Assembly (NCBI GenBank): GCA_016283605.1
Contig: JAEENF010000131.1
Coordinates: 1 to 33,608 of the forward strand
DNA from: Prevotella sp.
Lineage (GTDB): Bacteria > Bacteroidota > Bacteroidia > Bacteroidales > Bacteroidaceae
Length of the DNA: 33,608 bases
Direction: 5' to 3'
The notes beneath the pieces were generated by a model that did not search any database, was not told where the DNA came from, and saw nothing but the letters and a program-made list of their open reading frames with translations. The position numbers and the translations under genes were made by a program. This document shows, piece after piece, positions 18,689 to 26,365 of the stretch (the first letter of the stretch is position 1; each line of letters opens with the position of its first letter).

Positions 18689-21511
18689 CTAATTATATAT
18701 GACAATGTCTCTGAGTTCACCCCACGAGGTGTTGTCGTTGTAGGTGGTCTGATAGACGCCGACGGCAAGCTTGGGACTGGTCACATCAACAGGCGAGCCA
18801 GGCATATTGTTCCAAGTCTGCCCATCACGACTGGTGCGTGCGAAGAGTTTGTTGCCACGACGCTCGAACTGAATGATACGGTCGAATTCGTAACCTCTGT
18901 AGTTGGGATACTGCGGGCGACCATGACGCGAAAGGATGGTGAACATATTGCCGCAGTTGTAGAGCGGGAAGGCGCCGAGCTGGTAAAATACCGACTCTTC
19001 CATAGTTCCTCCCTGCTGAGGGGAGGGAATAGATACCAGAATGCCGACTTCGTTGTAGCCCTTGACGGCATGCTGTTGCAAACCTTCCATATCGGCAATG
19101 GTGGCCATGATAACGAAATCGCCTTCTATCTCTTTCAACTGTTGGGCACCATCTTCCCACGGATGGTCGTTGAAAGAACCACCCTTGGCCGAGAGGTGCA
19201 GTGAAGACTGCTGAACGACGGGCTTCATCGTGGTTGGCAGCGTGAAACGGCTGTCGGGATCGCTCTCATCGAAAGGTTCATCACCCAAGCTTTGAACTTT
19301 GAACTGCTCTGAACTTTGAACCTCATACGACGAACGGATGTCGGCAGCAGAGAGAGCGTAGGGCATGATGTTCAGACTACTGATATAGCCTCGGAAATTG
19401 TTGGCACCACTGCCGTCGGCACCGATGCTGACAGGGCCGTCAGGCCGGACCATCATAAAATTGTTCTGCTCATGAATCAGTTGGCCGTCGAGATAGACGC
19501 GCTCCATCCATCCGTCGAAAGTGACAGTCCACTGATGCCATGAGCCGATGGCCTTCTGGATGGCCTCGGGGGCTCCATAGCTCTCAAACGAGCCATTGTG
19601 ACAGATGAGACCCGTACGCGGATCGCTGCCCAAACGGAACTCGGTTGTGGCCAGATCGGCATGCGACGGCGACAGCGAGGCCACGGTGGCCACTGCCCCA
19701 CCCTCGGTCTGCAACAGCCAGGCACTGATGGTATAAGGCGCGTTATAGCAGAACTCCTGAGGCAGGGGCGCGTTGCTGGTCAAACGCTGCGAACCGTTGA
19801 AGAAGAGGGCCCAGCGACCATCTTTCACGCGAGCGTGGATGGGCTTGTTGGCCTTGAAGCCATTCAGCTCCGTCACATCAAAGGGCGCCTGACGTTGCTT
19901 TGCCTCATGAGACATATCAAAGCCAATGACGGCAGCGGTACGTTGCAGAGGACTCACGTCTTTTTTATGCATGCCTGGATAAGCATCATTGGTCTCGGTG
20001 GGGTCGGGAGGCAACAAAGGCGCCTGCTTCCAAACCTTTACATTCCAGATGGCAGGCATGTGGCCGTTCTTCTGTGTATCGGCAATGGTGATGCGGATGT
20101 AGCGCGCTTTGACATTGCCACGGTCGATCATAGGCGAGCCTTGCATCGTGCTCTGCATACGGTCGGCAAAGAGCGTCCATGTCTGTCCATCTACAGAGGT
20201 TTCTACCTTATACTGATAGAAGAAGGTGGCGTATTCAAATTGCGTCCAGATCTCATTGAAGCGCTGCTTGCTGCCCAGGTCGATCTGGAGCCACTCGTCG
20301 TGATGACGACCACCATTCTGTCCCCAGTTGGTGGCGGAAGCCTTCCATAGCGTGGCGTTGTTGTCATCGACGGCATATTCAGGCCGGAACCACTCGTCGT
20401 AGTACGAGGAAGCCGTCACTTTGGCCTGATAGGCAAGATTGACAGTACCCTTTTCAGTCGCTAGAGGGGCTCCGTGGGTGGGCTCGACGGGAAGGATATC
20501 GCCATTGGCATCAAACTTCATCTCATCGATGGCTATCTGACGGTTGAAGCCGTGAACGGAACGCGGAAGGTTATGACGATGGTAGACAATGTAGTAACGG
20601 CCGTCTTCAACGAGAACGCTGTGGTGGCCAGGACCGTGGATGGAGCCATCACCATTGGTTTTCAGAATGCAGCCCTTATATTCGAAGGGACCCATAGGGC
20701 CTGTTTTCGATATGGCATACTGCACGCGGTAGGTGTCGTCGTGACACGAGCCGGATGAGTAGGTGAAATAGTAGATGCCGTTACGCTTGAAAACATAGGG
20801 CGCCTCGAAGATATCCTTCAGCTCATCGTTGGGTATGAGTTTCTTTTCAGAAAAGAACGTGTCGGCTGCAATGGGGAAGGGGTCGTTTTCATTCCAGAAC
20901 CGGGCGTCGTGGAATTGAGAATTGAGAATTGAGAATTGAGAATTTGCTACCGCCTTGTTTAGTTTAGCCACTCCACAGCCGAAGCCTTTATAGATACCCC
21001 AGGTGGTGAAATAGAGATACTCTGAGCCGTCATCGTCGCGGAACAGCTGCGGGTCGAGAGTGATGGCATTGTGGACGTAGCGGTCGGGCACCATGATGGC
21101 GTCTTCACGGCCTAGGATGTTGTTCCACGGCCCGATGGGCGACGTGCTTTGGCCAATGCTGATGACGCACGGCTCGCAATAGAAATAGCGGTAGGTGCCG
21201 TCGGGCTGCTGAACGACATCAGGTGCCCATACCACCTCGGTGGTGGGCCAGTTCATGACGATATTCTTCCAGTTGCGGAAGTCGTAGGACACCCACACCT
21301 GTGCAGGACCGTAGCCGTTGCCCGTGCCATCGGTAGTAGCATAGAGGTAATAGGTGTCGCCAAACTTACGGATGGTGGGGTCGGCAAAGTAGCCGGGAAC
21401 AAAAGGATTTCCCGCTGAGGGTGTGTTCCATTGGGTGTATCCGGTCTGCCCCTCTGCGACCACCGTTGCAGAGAGAAGCAGAACGCACAAGAAATGCTTT
21501 ACCATGATCAC
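18689..21511 (-). CDS. Glycoside hydrolase family 43 protein with F5/8C-like, LamG-like and C-terminal DUF1349-like modules
   Basis: 'GYFADPTIRKFGDTYYLYATTD', 'VVWAPDVVQQPDGTYRYFYC', 'DIFEAPYVFKRNGIYYFTYSSG' (three GH43 acidic positions); 'AKVTASSYYDEWFRPEYAVDDNNATLW...' discoidin-like; 'YTISAWLLQTEGGAV...WHQWTVTFDGWMERVYLDGQLI' LamG-like. Confidence 0.88.
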   Translation of the reverse strand: MIMVKHFLCVLLLSATVVAEGQTGYTQWNTPSAGNPFVPGYFADPTIRKFGDTYYLYATTDGTGNGYGPAQVWVSYDFRNWKNIVMNWPTTEVVWAPDVVQQPDGTYRYFYCEPCVISIGQSTSPIGPWNNILGREDAIMVPDRYVHNAITLDPQLFRDDDGSEYLYFTTWGIYKGFGCGVAKLNKAVANSQFSILNSQFHDARFWNENDPFPIAADTFFSEKKLIPNDELKDIFEAPYVFKRNGIYYFTYSSGSCHDDTYRVQYAISKTGPMGPFEYKGCILKTNGDGSIHGPGHHSVLVEDGRYYIVYHRHNLPRSVHGFNRQIAIDEMKFDANGDILPVEPTHGAPLATEKGTVNLAYQAKVTASSYYDEWFRPEYAVDDNNATLWKASATNWGQNGGRHHDEWLQIDLGSKQRFNEIWTQFEYATFFYQYKVETSVDGQTWTLFADRMQSTMQGSPMIDRGNVKARYIRITIADTQKNGHMPAIWNVKVWKQAPLLPPDPTETNDAYPGMHKKDVSPLQRTAAVIGFDMSHEAKQRQAPFDVTELNGFKANKPIHARVKDGRWALFFNGSQRLTSNAPLPQEFCYNAPYTISAWLLQTEGGAVATVASLSPSHADLATTEFRLGSDPRTGLICHNGSFESYGAPEAIQKAIGSWHQWTVTFDGWMERVYLDGQLIHEQNNFMMVRPDGPVSIGADGSGANNFRGYISSLNIMPYALSAADIRSSYEVQSSEQFKVQSLGDEPFDESDPDSRFTLPTTMKPVVQQSSLHLSAKGGSFNDHPWEDGAQQLKEIEGDFVIMATIADMEGLQQHAVKGYNEVGILVSIPSPQQGGTMEESVFYQLGAFPLYNCGNMFTILSRHGRPQYPNYRGYEFDRIIQFERRGNKLFARTSRDGQTWNNMPGSPVDVTSPKLAVGVYQTTYNDNTSWGELRDIVIYN
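19290..19320. repeat. Interrupted heptanucleotide repeat (CTTTGAA-type, four units) inside the GH43 gene
   Basis: CTTTGAA CTTTGAA ctg CTCTGAA CTTTGAA; encodes SSEQFKVQS linker on the minus strand. Confidence 0.75.
20915..20942. repeat. Perfect (TTGAGAA)x4 heptanucleotide tandem repeat inside the GH43 gene
   Basis: TTGAGAATTGAGAATTGAGAATTGAGAA read directly; encodes ...ANSQFSILNSQF... on the minus strand. Confidence 0.95.
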
Positions 21512-21518
21512 TATATGT

Positions 21519-24500
21519 TTACTTGATAATCACCTTGCGACCGTTGATGATGTTGATGCCACGCTGGGGCTGGGTGAGACGCTGACCCTGCAGATTATAC
21601 GTGGGACACTGAACGCCGGACATCGAACGCTCTATGGTGTCGATTCCTGTGGTGGGATCGGCATAGTTGACAGAGCGGAGCGTATAGTCAGCCGCAGTGT
21701 CACCCACAGTGACGTGGAAGATGAAGTTGGCGTTGGCAAATGTCTTGGCATTCTTACGGTAACGCAGGGTCTGACGGATGGTGTACTGCGAGCCCTCGGT
21801 GCTCTTGGCCGGATACTGGCCGATGGTGAACGAAAGCTGTGAGGGAGCGAACTCAGAGAACAAATAACCGTCGTTGTAACCCGACACTTTGCCATCGGCA
21901 CTAAACCAGTGGCCATAGCCATTGGCGGTGCTGCCAGACTGAGCCAGCGAACCGTCGGGATTGGCAGCATAGAGACAGATTTTGCCGTTTTGCGGACCAC
22001 GCTCGTCCCATTGTTGCATCTTGTCGTTAATGGCGGTAGGCTGCATCTGGAAAGCAGTGCCCAGGGCAGCGGCATTGCGCCCGCTGATGTTGACAGTCAC
22101 ACCCGTGTAGCCATACTGGCTATTGTCGAGTGGGAAGTGGACATCGTATTCGTAGGTGATGTCGGCAATGGCACGGCCATCAATAGTGGCATCGGCATAC
22201 ACAGTGGCACTGCCCCCAATATCGGTACCTTCGAGCGTGAAGCGGTAAGGCCACATATCGTCATCGGCAATCTTGTCGTCCCAACGGTGACAGATATAGT
22301 CCTTCAATGCCGGGGCTACGACAGCCCACAGGCGACGGACACCTTCGGGCAAGGTGATGGCATACGATTCGGTCTTTGTACCACGTCCCTGACAGTAAAC
22401 CCTGTCTTCAGAGAAATACTGGGTGGTGCCGTTGTCCATCAGGACTACGAAGCCCATGCGGAAGCCTCGCCAGGTGGCATTGCCTTGTGAAGAGGTCTGA
22501 TAACGGCGCTTGCCGTTGGCATCGGACTCAAGGCGCACATATTTCGACTCTCCGTCGAGATACTCTCCAGGGTCGTTGTCCAGCAATTCAGCACCAGGAT
22601 TCAGTGCCGTGAGATTAAATTTCACTTCCGTACCAGCGGCAGGTACTTGTAGGGGAATGACGTTGTAGCCCGTGCCCTGTGGACAGCTTGAAAGTGCCAC
22701 TTGATACGCATCGTCGTTGGTGAGGATGCAGTTGTAGACGAAGTTGCCTATATGCGAGTCACTACGATAGGGACTGCAGACTGTCATATCCCATGTGACG
22801 GCGTGGCATGCGAAGTCGAAATGCAGCTTATAGAGATCGCTGACCGAGAGGTTCTTACACTTCATCAGTGCCATATTGAAATCGGATGCCTTGCCCTGTT
22901 GCTGACCCTCCATTGGCGTGTTCCACACCTGTGCAACGGTGGTGATGTCGTCGTATTTCTCGGTGAGGTAGCTGATGAAGGGGAAAGCCTGGTAGCGGTG
23001 CCACTCATGGTTGAAGGCGTAATTGTGGCTGCGGTTGTAGATGGCCGACATATAGCTCATGTCGAAGAATTCCTGTGGAAAACTCTGCAACGACTGCCAG
23101 TTGGCGGTAGTCTCCCAAATGGTCTGGCCGATACCGTTTTGCAGGTGGAAACCGGTATTGTCGGTATCGGAGTTCTGGTGACCGCTATGCTCAGCGAAAC
23201 ACATATAGTGGAATGAGTGACCTACCTCGTGGGCTACGGCTGAGCCTACGGGCTTGCAGGTGGCGGGGTTGAGCCACAGGGCGTTGATGACAAAGTCGTA
23301 ACCGCCGCCGTAGCAGGTCCACTCGGTGGTGTGGTTCATGAGCACCATCATCTTGTATTTAGCCACGTTAGACATCTCGGGGTCTACGAAGCCCAATTTC
23401 GTGCTTTCAAGCTCGTAGTAATCCTCGCACTGCTGAAGCAGGTAGTCCATGTCGACGTAGTAGAAGTCATCCTTTGGAAGGTCCTTGGGATTGCAAGTGT
23501 AGCCGTTGTCCCAAAAGAGTATGACATTGGCTGACTCCATGGAGCGTGTCTTCGACCACACGTACTGGCCGTCGGGGTCGCTCTCCTTATAGAGGCCTGA
23601 ATTCCAGCGCCACTCCTCGGGGATATAAACTTTCTTATTTGACAATGTCTCTGCCGGTACGGGTATGCCGGCATTAACGTAGTTGATATGTTTCAGACGG
23701 TTCTTAATCCAGGTCTCCATTTTATTCAGTTCAGTGTCGAAGTTTTTGCCGGCAATAGGCCAGCGTTTGGCCTCGCGCTCCAGAGCTCCTGAGGTGCGTA
23801 GTTGCTCGACATACTTCATGCATTCGTTCCAGGCATAGGTGACTAGGGTGTCTTTGCAGGCATCCCATTGCTCCTTATATTGCAGAACAAACTCACGACA
23901 TCCGAAGAGGTCGGTGAAGAAGCGTGGCATATAGGGGTAGTTGCCGTTGCGACGCAAGGGGTTGGTACCCATGACGAGCTCGGTATAGTCGGCAAAGAAG
24001 TCATGCCCATACATATTGCCCCAGTCGAAATCGTAGCCGGCATCGAAGTCCCAAAGAGGTCCCATGAACCACTTACCGTCACCGTCCTTATGCATATAAA
24101 CGGAGCGGGGTGCGTCGAGTTCGACATTATAAACGAACTCCTGAATTTGCAGGTACTTGATGAACGAGGGAATGTCGAGCACTTTCTCGACAGCATTGTA
24201 GTTTTGTACTTTTATGGCTTTCTCGAGTTTGCCGAAGACATTCTTGACGCTGTCGATGGTGTTCGAGGTAAAAAACTCGTCGTCGGGATATTTCACACAG
24301 ACGGGCATCTGGTAGCCTTCGCTCCAGAAATTGTCGCCTGCATCAGGGCTGAGCTCAGGACCATCGTCCTTGTCGAGCTGAATCAGAATGCCGCGCTCGT
24401 CGCTGACGTTGACACGGTTCTTGTTCTGCTGTACCTGTTCGGTAAGCTGATAGACGCCGCGGTATTTGTCGTTGACATATAGTTCAACATAGCGCGTGTG

Positions 24501-24950
24501 GTTGGTGAAAGGCAGTCCCAAGGCCTGACCCATGGCAAACACAAAGGTGTTCATCAGGTCGGTGATGTCGCGGTAGTTAGCCAGCAGCACCCAATTCTTG
24601 GCTTTGGGCAGTCCCAACATCTCGGTTTTCTTGTCGAACTTGAGTCGGTAGGCCTTCTTGGGGTACCATAGGAAACTACTGTTGCCACGGCAACGTATGC
24701 TGGCCGCAGCACTATTGATGTTGGTATACGACTCTTTGCCGTCGAGCGATACCTTACAGGTTTTGTATTCCTCTTTCGAGATAATATCTCCACCGTCGTC
24801 AGTAGTGATGTAAAGGGGATAGACTTGGTAAGGATTCGCCGTTTGTGCAGAGATTCTCATATTCTGGGCAGCAAATAACACTGCTGCCAGCAGGAGAATG
24901 GTTTTGAGGTTGTTATTCATTATTTTTGTAATGTTTTTTATTTCTTGCAT
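21519..24950 (-). CDS. CotH-like domain fused to HEVGH zincin module, DUF4859-like module and T9SS-type tail (start may be MNNNLK at 24920)
   Basis: CotH-like 'SIRCRGNSSFLWYPKKAYRLKFDKK...WVLLANYRDITDLMNTFVFAMGQALG...YVELYVNDKYRGVYQLTEQV'; 'AVAHEVGHSFHY' at 23217-23231 complement; 'GYGHWFSADGKVSGYNDGYLFSEF' DUF4859-like; tail 'YNLQGQRLTQPQRGINIINGRKVIIK'. Confidence 0.82.
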   Translation of the reverse strand: MQEIKNITKIMNNNLKTILLLAAVLFAAQNMRISAQTANPYQVYPLYITTDDGGDIISKEEYKTCKVSLDGKESYTNINSAAASIRCRGNSSFLWYPKKAYRLKFDKKTEMLGLPKAKNWVLLANYRDITDLMNTFVFAMGQALGLPFTNHTRYVELYVNDKYRGVYQLTEQVQQNKNRVNVSDERGILIQLDKDDGPELSPDAGDNFWSEGYQMPVCVKYPDDEFFTSNTIDSVKNVFGKLEKAIKVQNYNAVEKVLDIPSFIKYLQIQEFVYNVELDAPRSVYMHKDGDGKWFMGPLWDFDAGYDFDWGNMYGHDFFADYTELVMGTNPLRRNGNYPYMPRFFTDLFGCREFVLQYKEQWDACKDTLVTYAWNECMKYVEQLRTSGALEREAKRWPIAGKNFDTELNKMETWIKNRLKHINYVNAGIPVPAETLSNKKVYIPEEWRWNSGLYKESDPDGQYVWSKTRSMESANVILFWDNGYTCNPKDLPKDDFYYVDMDYLLQQCEDYYELESTKLGFVDPEMSNVAKYKMMVLMNHTTEWTCYGGGYDFVINALWLNPATCKPVGSAVAHEVGHSFHYMCFAEHSGHQNSDTDNTGFHLQNGIGQTIWETTANWQSLQSFPQEFFDMSYMSAIYNRSHNYAFNHEWHRYQAFPFISYLTEKYDDITTVAQVWNTPMEGQQQGKASDFNMALMKCKNLSVSDLYKLHFDFACHAVTWDMTVCSPYRSDSHIGNFVYNCILTNDDAYQVALSSCPQGTGYNVIPLQVPAAGTEVKFNLTALNPGAELLDNDPGEYLDGESKYVRLESDANGKRRYQTSSQGNATWRGFRMGFVVLMDNGTTQYFSEDRVYCQGRGTKTESYAITLPEGVRRLWAVVAPALKDYICHRWDDKIADDDMWPYRFTLEGTDIGGSATVYADATIDGRAIADITYEYDVHFPLDNSQYGYTGVTVNISGRNAAALGTAFQMQPTAINDKMQQWDERGPQNGKICLYAANPDGSLAQSGSTANGYGHWFSADGKVSGYNDGYLFSEFAPSQLSFTIGQYPAKSTEGSQYTIRQTLRYRKNAKTFANANFIFHVTVGDTAADYTLRSVNYADPTTGIDTIERSMSGVQCPTYNLQGQRLTQPQRGINIINGRKVIIK

Positions 24951-26164
24951 TTAATAGAAAATGTATAGGGAAACTTCAGGTTGTAGAAGCCTTCGTGAAC
25001 TGTTGGGGCTCCCATGACGACCAGATAAAGGTGGCGTAACTGGTGTCCGGAGGGAACGGTAAACGTGTTGCCATTAACGGCTCCGTAGAGCGTCTCGTCA
25101 TTGGTGGTGACACCCACAAAGCCGTAGCGCAGGTTCTTACCGTTAACGCGCACACGGAATGTGCGGGCACTGAGGTCTGTGCGATTGTCCAGAAGGATGG
25201 CGTTGAAGCCATAGCTCTCGAGTGTGTCGACAGGTGCCAGCATGCCCTTACCCTGCGCCTTGAGTTCGGTATCGAAAGTGCAGGCATAGCTGCGTGTCTC
25301 GTTGCGGGCGTGTTGGAAGTCGAAGTTCACCAAGTGCTGGTAGCCTTGTAACATTTCATCGCAGAAAGCCGACTGTGAGAGGCCATAAAGGCGCATATAG
25401 GTAGATGCGGGATCTTCGCCGATACGTCCCTGACGGAACAGTTCGGCAATACTTTTCCGGCCATGTAGATCGCTCCACCACTGGATGACATAGGGTGAAT
25501 GGTAGATGTTCTCCATGTGGAGGAATGCCTTATGAGTGAGCTTCTTGAAGGCCTCAAAATGGTAGTTTTCGTCGGTAAGCCAGTCAGGATTCACCTGCCA
25601 TAGCATCCACTGTGAGGTCATCTCGAAAAATCCTGTACCGCCCCAGCACTGACCGATGCTGTCTGCCATGATCTGTGCCTGGAAGGAGTGTCCCAGTTCG
25701 TGGGCCATACAGTTCATCTTGACATCCTGTATGCGGTTGGGGGCTACCCAAAGTGCCCCGATAAAGTTATCATAGGTACCACCGTAGGCTGTTCCGTCGA
25801 GCGAGTAGTTCACCATTACCATCATTTTGTAGCGATCAGCCTTTGAAGGGCCTGTCACCCAACCCAGCGTATCGCGGAAGAAATGGTAGAAATGTTGTAC
25901 ACGATAGCGCAGGTTGTCCAGGCGGAATGCCATGGGTTTGCCCTCGAGCATTGGCGGATTATTCAGGTCCTGTCCGAAGCCCTTCTCCCACATAAAGATA
26001 AGGTCAGGGGTCTCGATGCTGCGTTGTAGTGACCACTGCGAAGTGTCGGCTCTAAGATTCATACCACGCAAGTCCTCAGGTACATAAATTAACTTATCAC
26101 CGTCGTTAGCCACGAGGGCCATCGAACAGCAAAAAAGCAGTGTTGTTAAGGCAGTCTTTATCAT
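24938..26164 (-). CDS. Secreted putative zincin metallopeptidase, paralogous to the zincin module of the adjacent CotH fusion
   Basis: Signal peptide MIKTALTTLLFCCSMALVA; 'YKMMVMVNYSLDGTAYGGTYDNFIGALWVAPNRIQDVKMNCMAHELGHSFQ' with HELGH at 25688-25702 complement and downstream 'FFEMTSQWMLWQ'. Confidence 0.75.
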   Translation of the reverse strand: MIKTALTTLLFCCSMALVANDGDKLIYVPEDLRGMNLRADTSQWSLQRSIETPDLIFMWEKGFGQDLNNPPMLEGKPMAFRLDNLRYRVQHFYHFFRDTLGWVTGPSKADRYKMMVMVNYSLDGTAYGGTYDNFIGALWVAPNRIQDVKMNCMAHELGHSFQAQIMADSIGQCWGGTGFFEMTSQWMLWQVNPDWLTDENYHFEAFKKLTHKAFLHMENIYHSPYVIQWWSDLHGRKSIAELFRQGRIGEDPASTYMRLYGLSQSAFCDEMLQGYQHLVNFDFQHARNETRSYACTFDTELKAQGKGMLAPVDTLESYGFNAILLDNRTDLSARTFRVRVNGKNLRYGFVGVTTNDETLYGAVNGNTFTVPSGHQLRHLYLVVMGAPTVHEGFYNLKFPYTFSIKCKK

Positions 26165-26195
26165 TGGTTATTGACGTTTGTGACCATTTACGCCA

Positions 26196-26203
26196 CAAAG
26201 GTA
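26196..26203 (-). promoter_or_regulatory. Candidate -7 box TACCTTTG (minus strand) for the 26164-to-16570 operon
   Basis: Plus strand CAAAGGTA is the reverse complement of TAnnTTTG, 32 nt upstream of the start codon. Confidence 0.6.
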
Positions 26204-26234
26204 AGTTATTTAAATGATTTCGAATGAAAAATCT

Positions 26235-26261
26235 GACCAAGAATATGACAAAATCGTCCAA
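26235..26261 (-). promoter_or_regulatory. Candidate operator for the minus promoter (TTGGAC-N15-TTGGTC)
   Basis: Plus strand GACCAA at 26235 and GTCCAA at 26256, 21 bp apart; 32 bp from the minus -7 box edge (26203 to 26235). Confidence 0.55.
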
Positions 26262-26282
26262 AATAGCGCAAAATTCATTGAA

Positions 26283-26309
26283 TTAGACAATATTTCAAAC
26301 ACTTTAGAC
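26283..26309 (+). promoter_or_regulatory. Candidate operator for the plus promoter (TTAGAC-N15-TTAGAC)
   Basis: TTAGAC at 26283 and 26304, 21 bp apart; 32 bp from the plus -7 box edge (26309 to 26341). Confidence 0.58.
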
Positions 26310-26340
26310 TATTTTTTTATGCTGATACCTAATAAATTAC

Positions 26341-26348
26341 TACTTTTG
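26341..26348 (+). promoter_or_regulatory. Candidate -7 box TACTTTTG for the 26366 plus operon
   Basis: Exact TAnnTTTG; identical 8-mer to the one at 13401-13408. Confidence 0.6.
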
Positions 26349-26365
26349 AACCGTGAAGAAAAAAA

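Noticed and set aside
18682-18768. N-terminal extension of the S9 peptidase (MPSASIRPPTTTTPRG...)
   Set aside because: Overlaps the upstream GH43 gene and places non-signal sequence before an obvious signal peptide; start at 18681 is better.
19598-20350. 250-aa plus-strand ORF antisense to GH43
   Set aside because: Fully antisense to a well-supported multidomain CDS; no recognisable motif.
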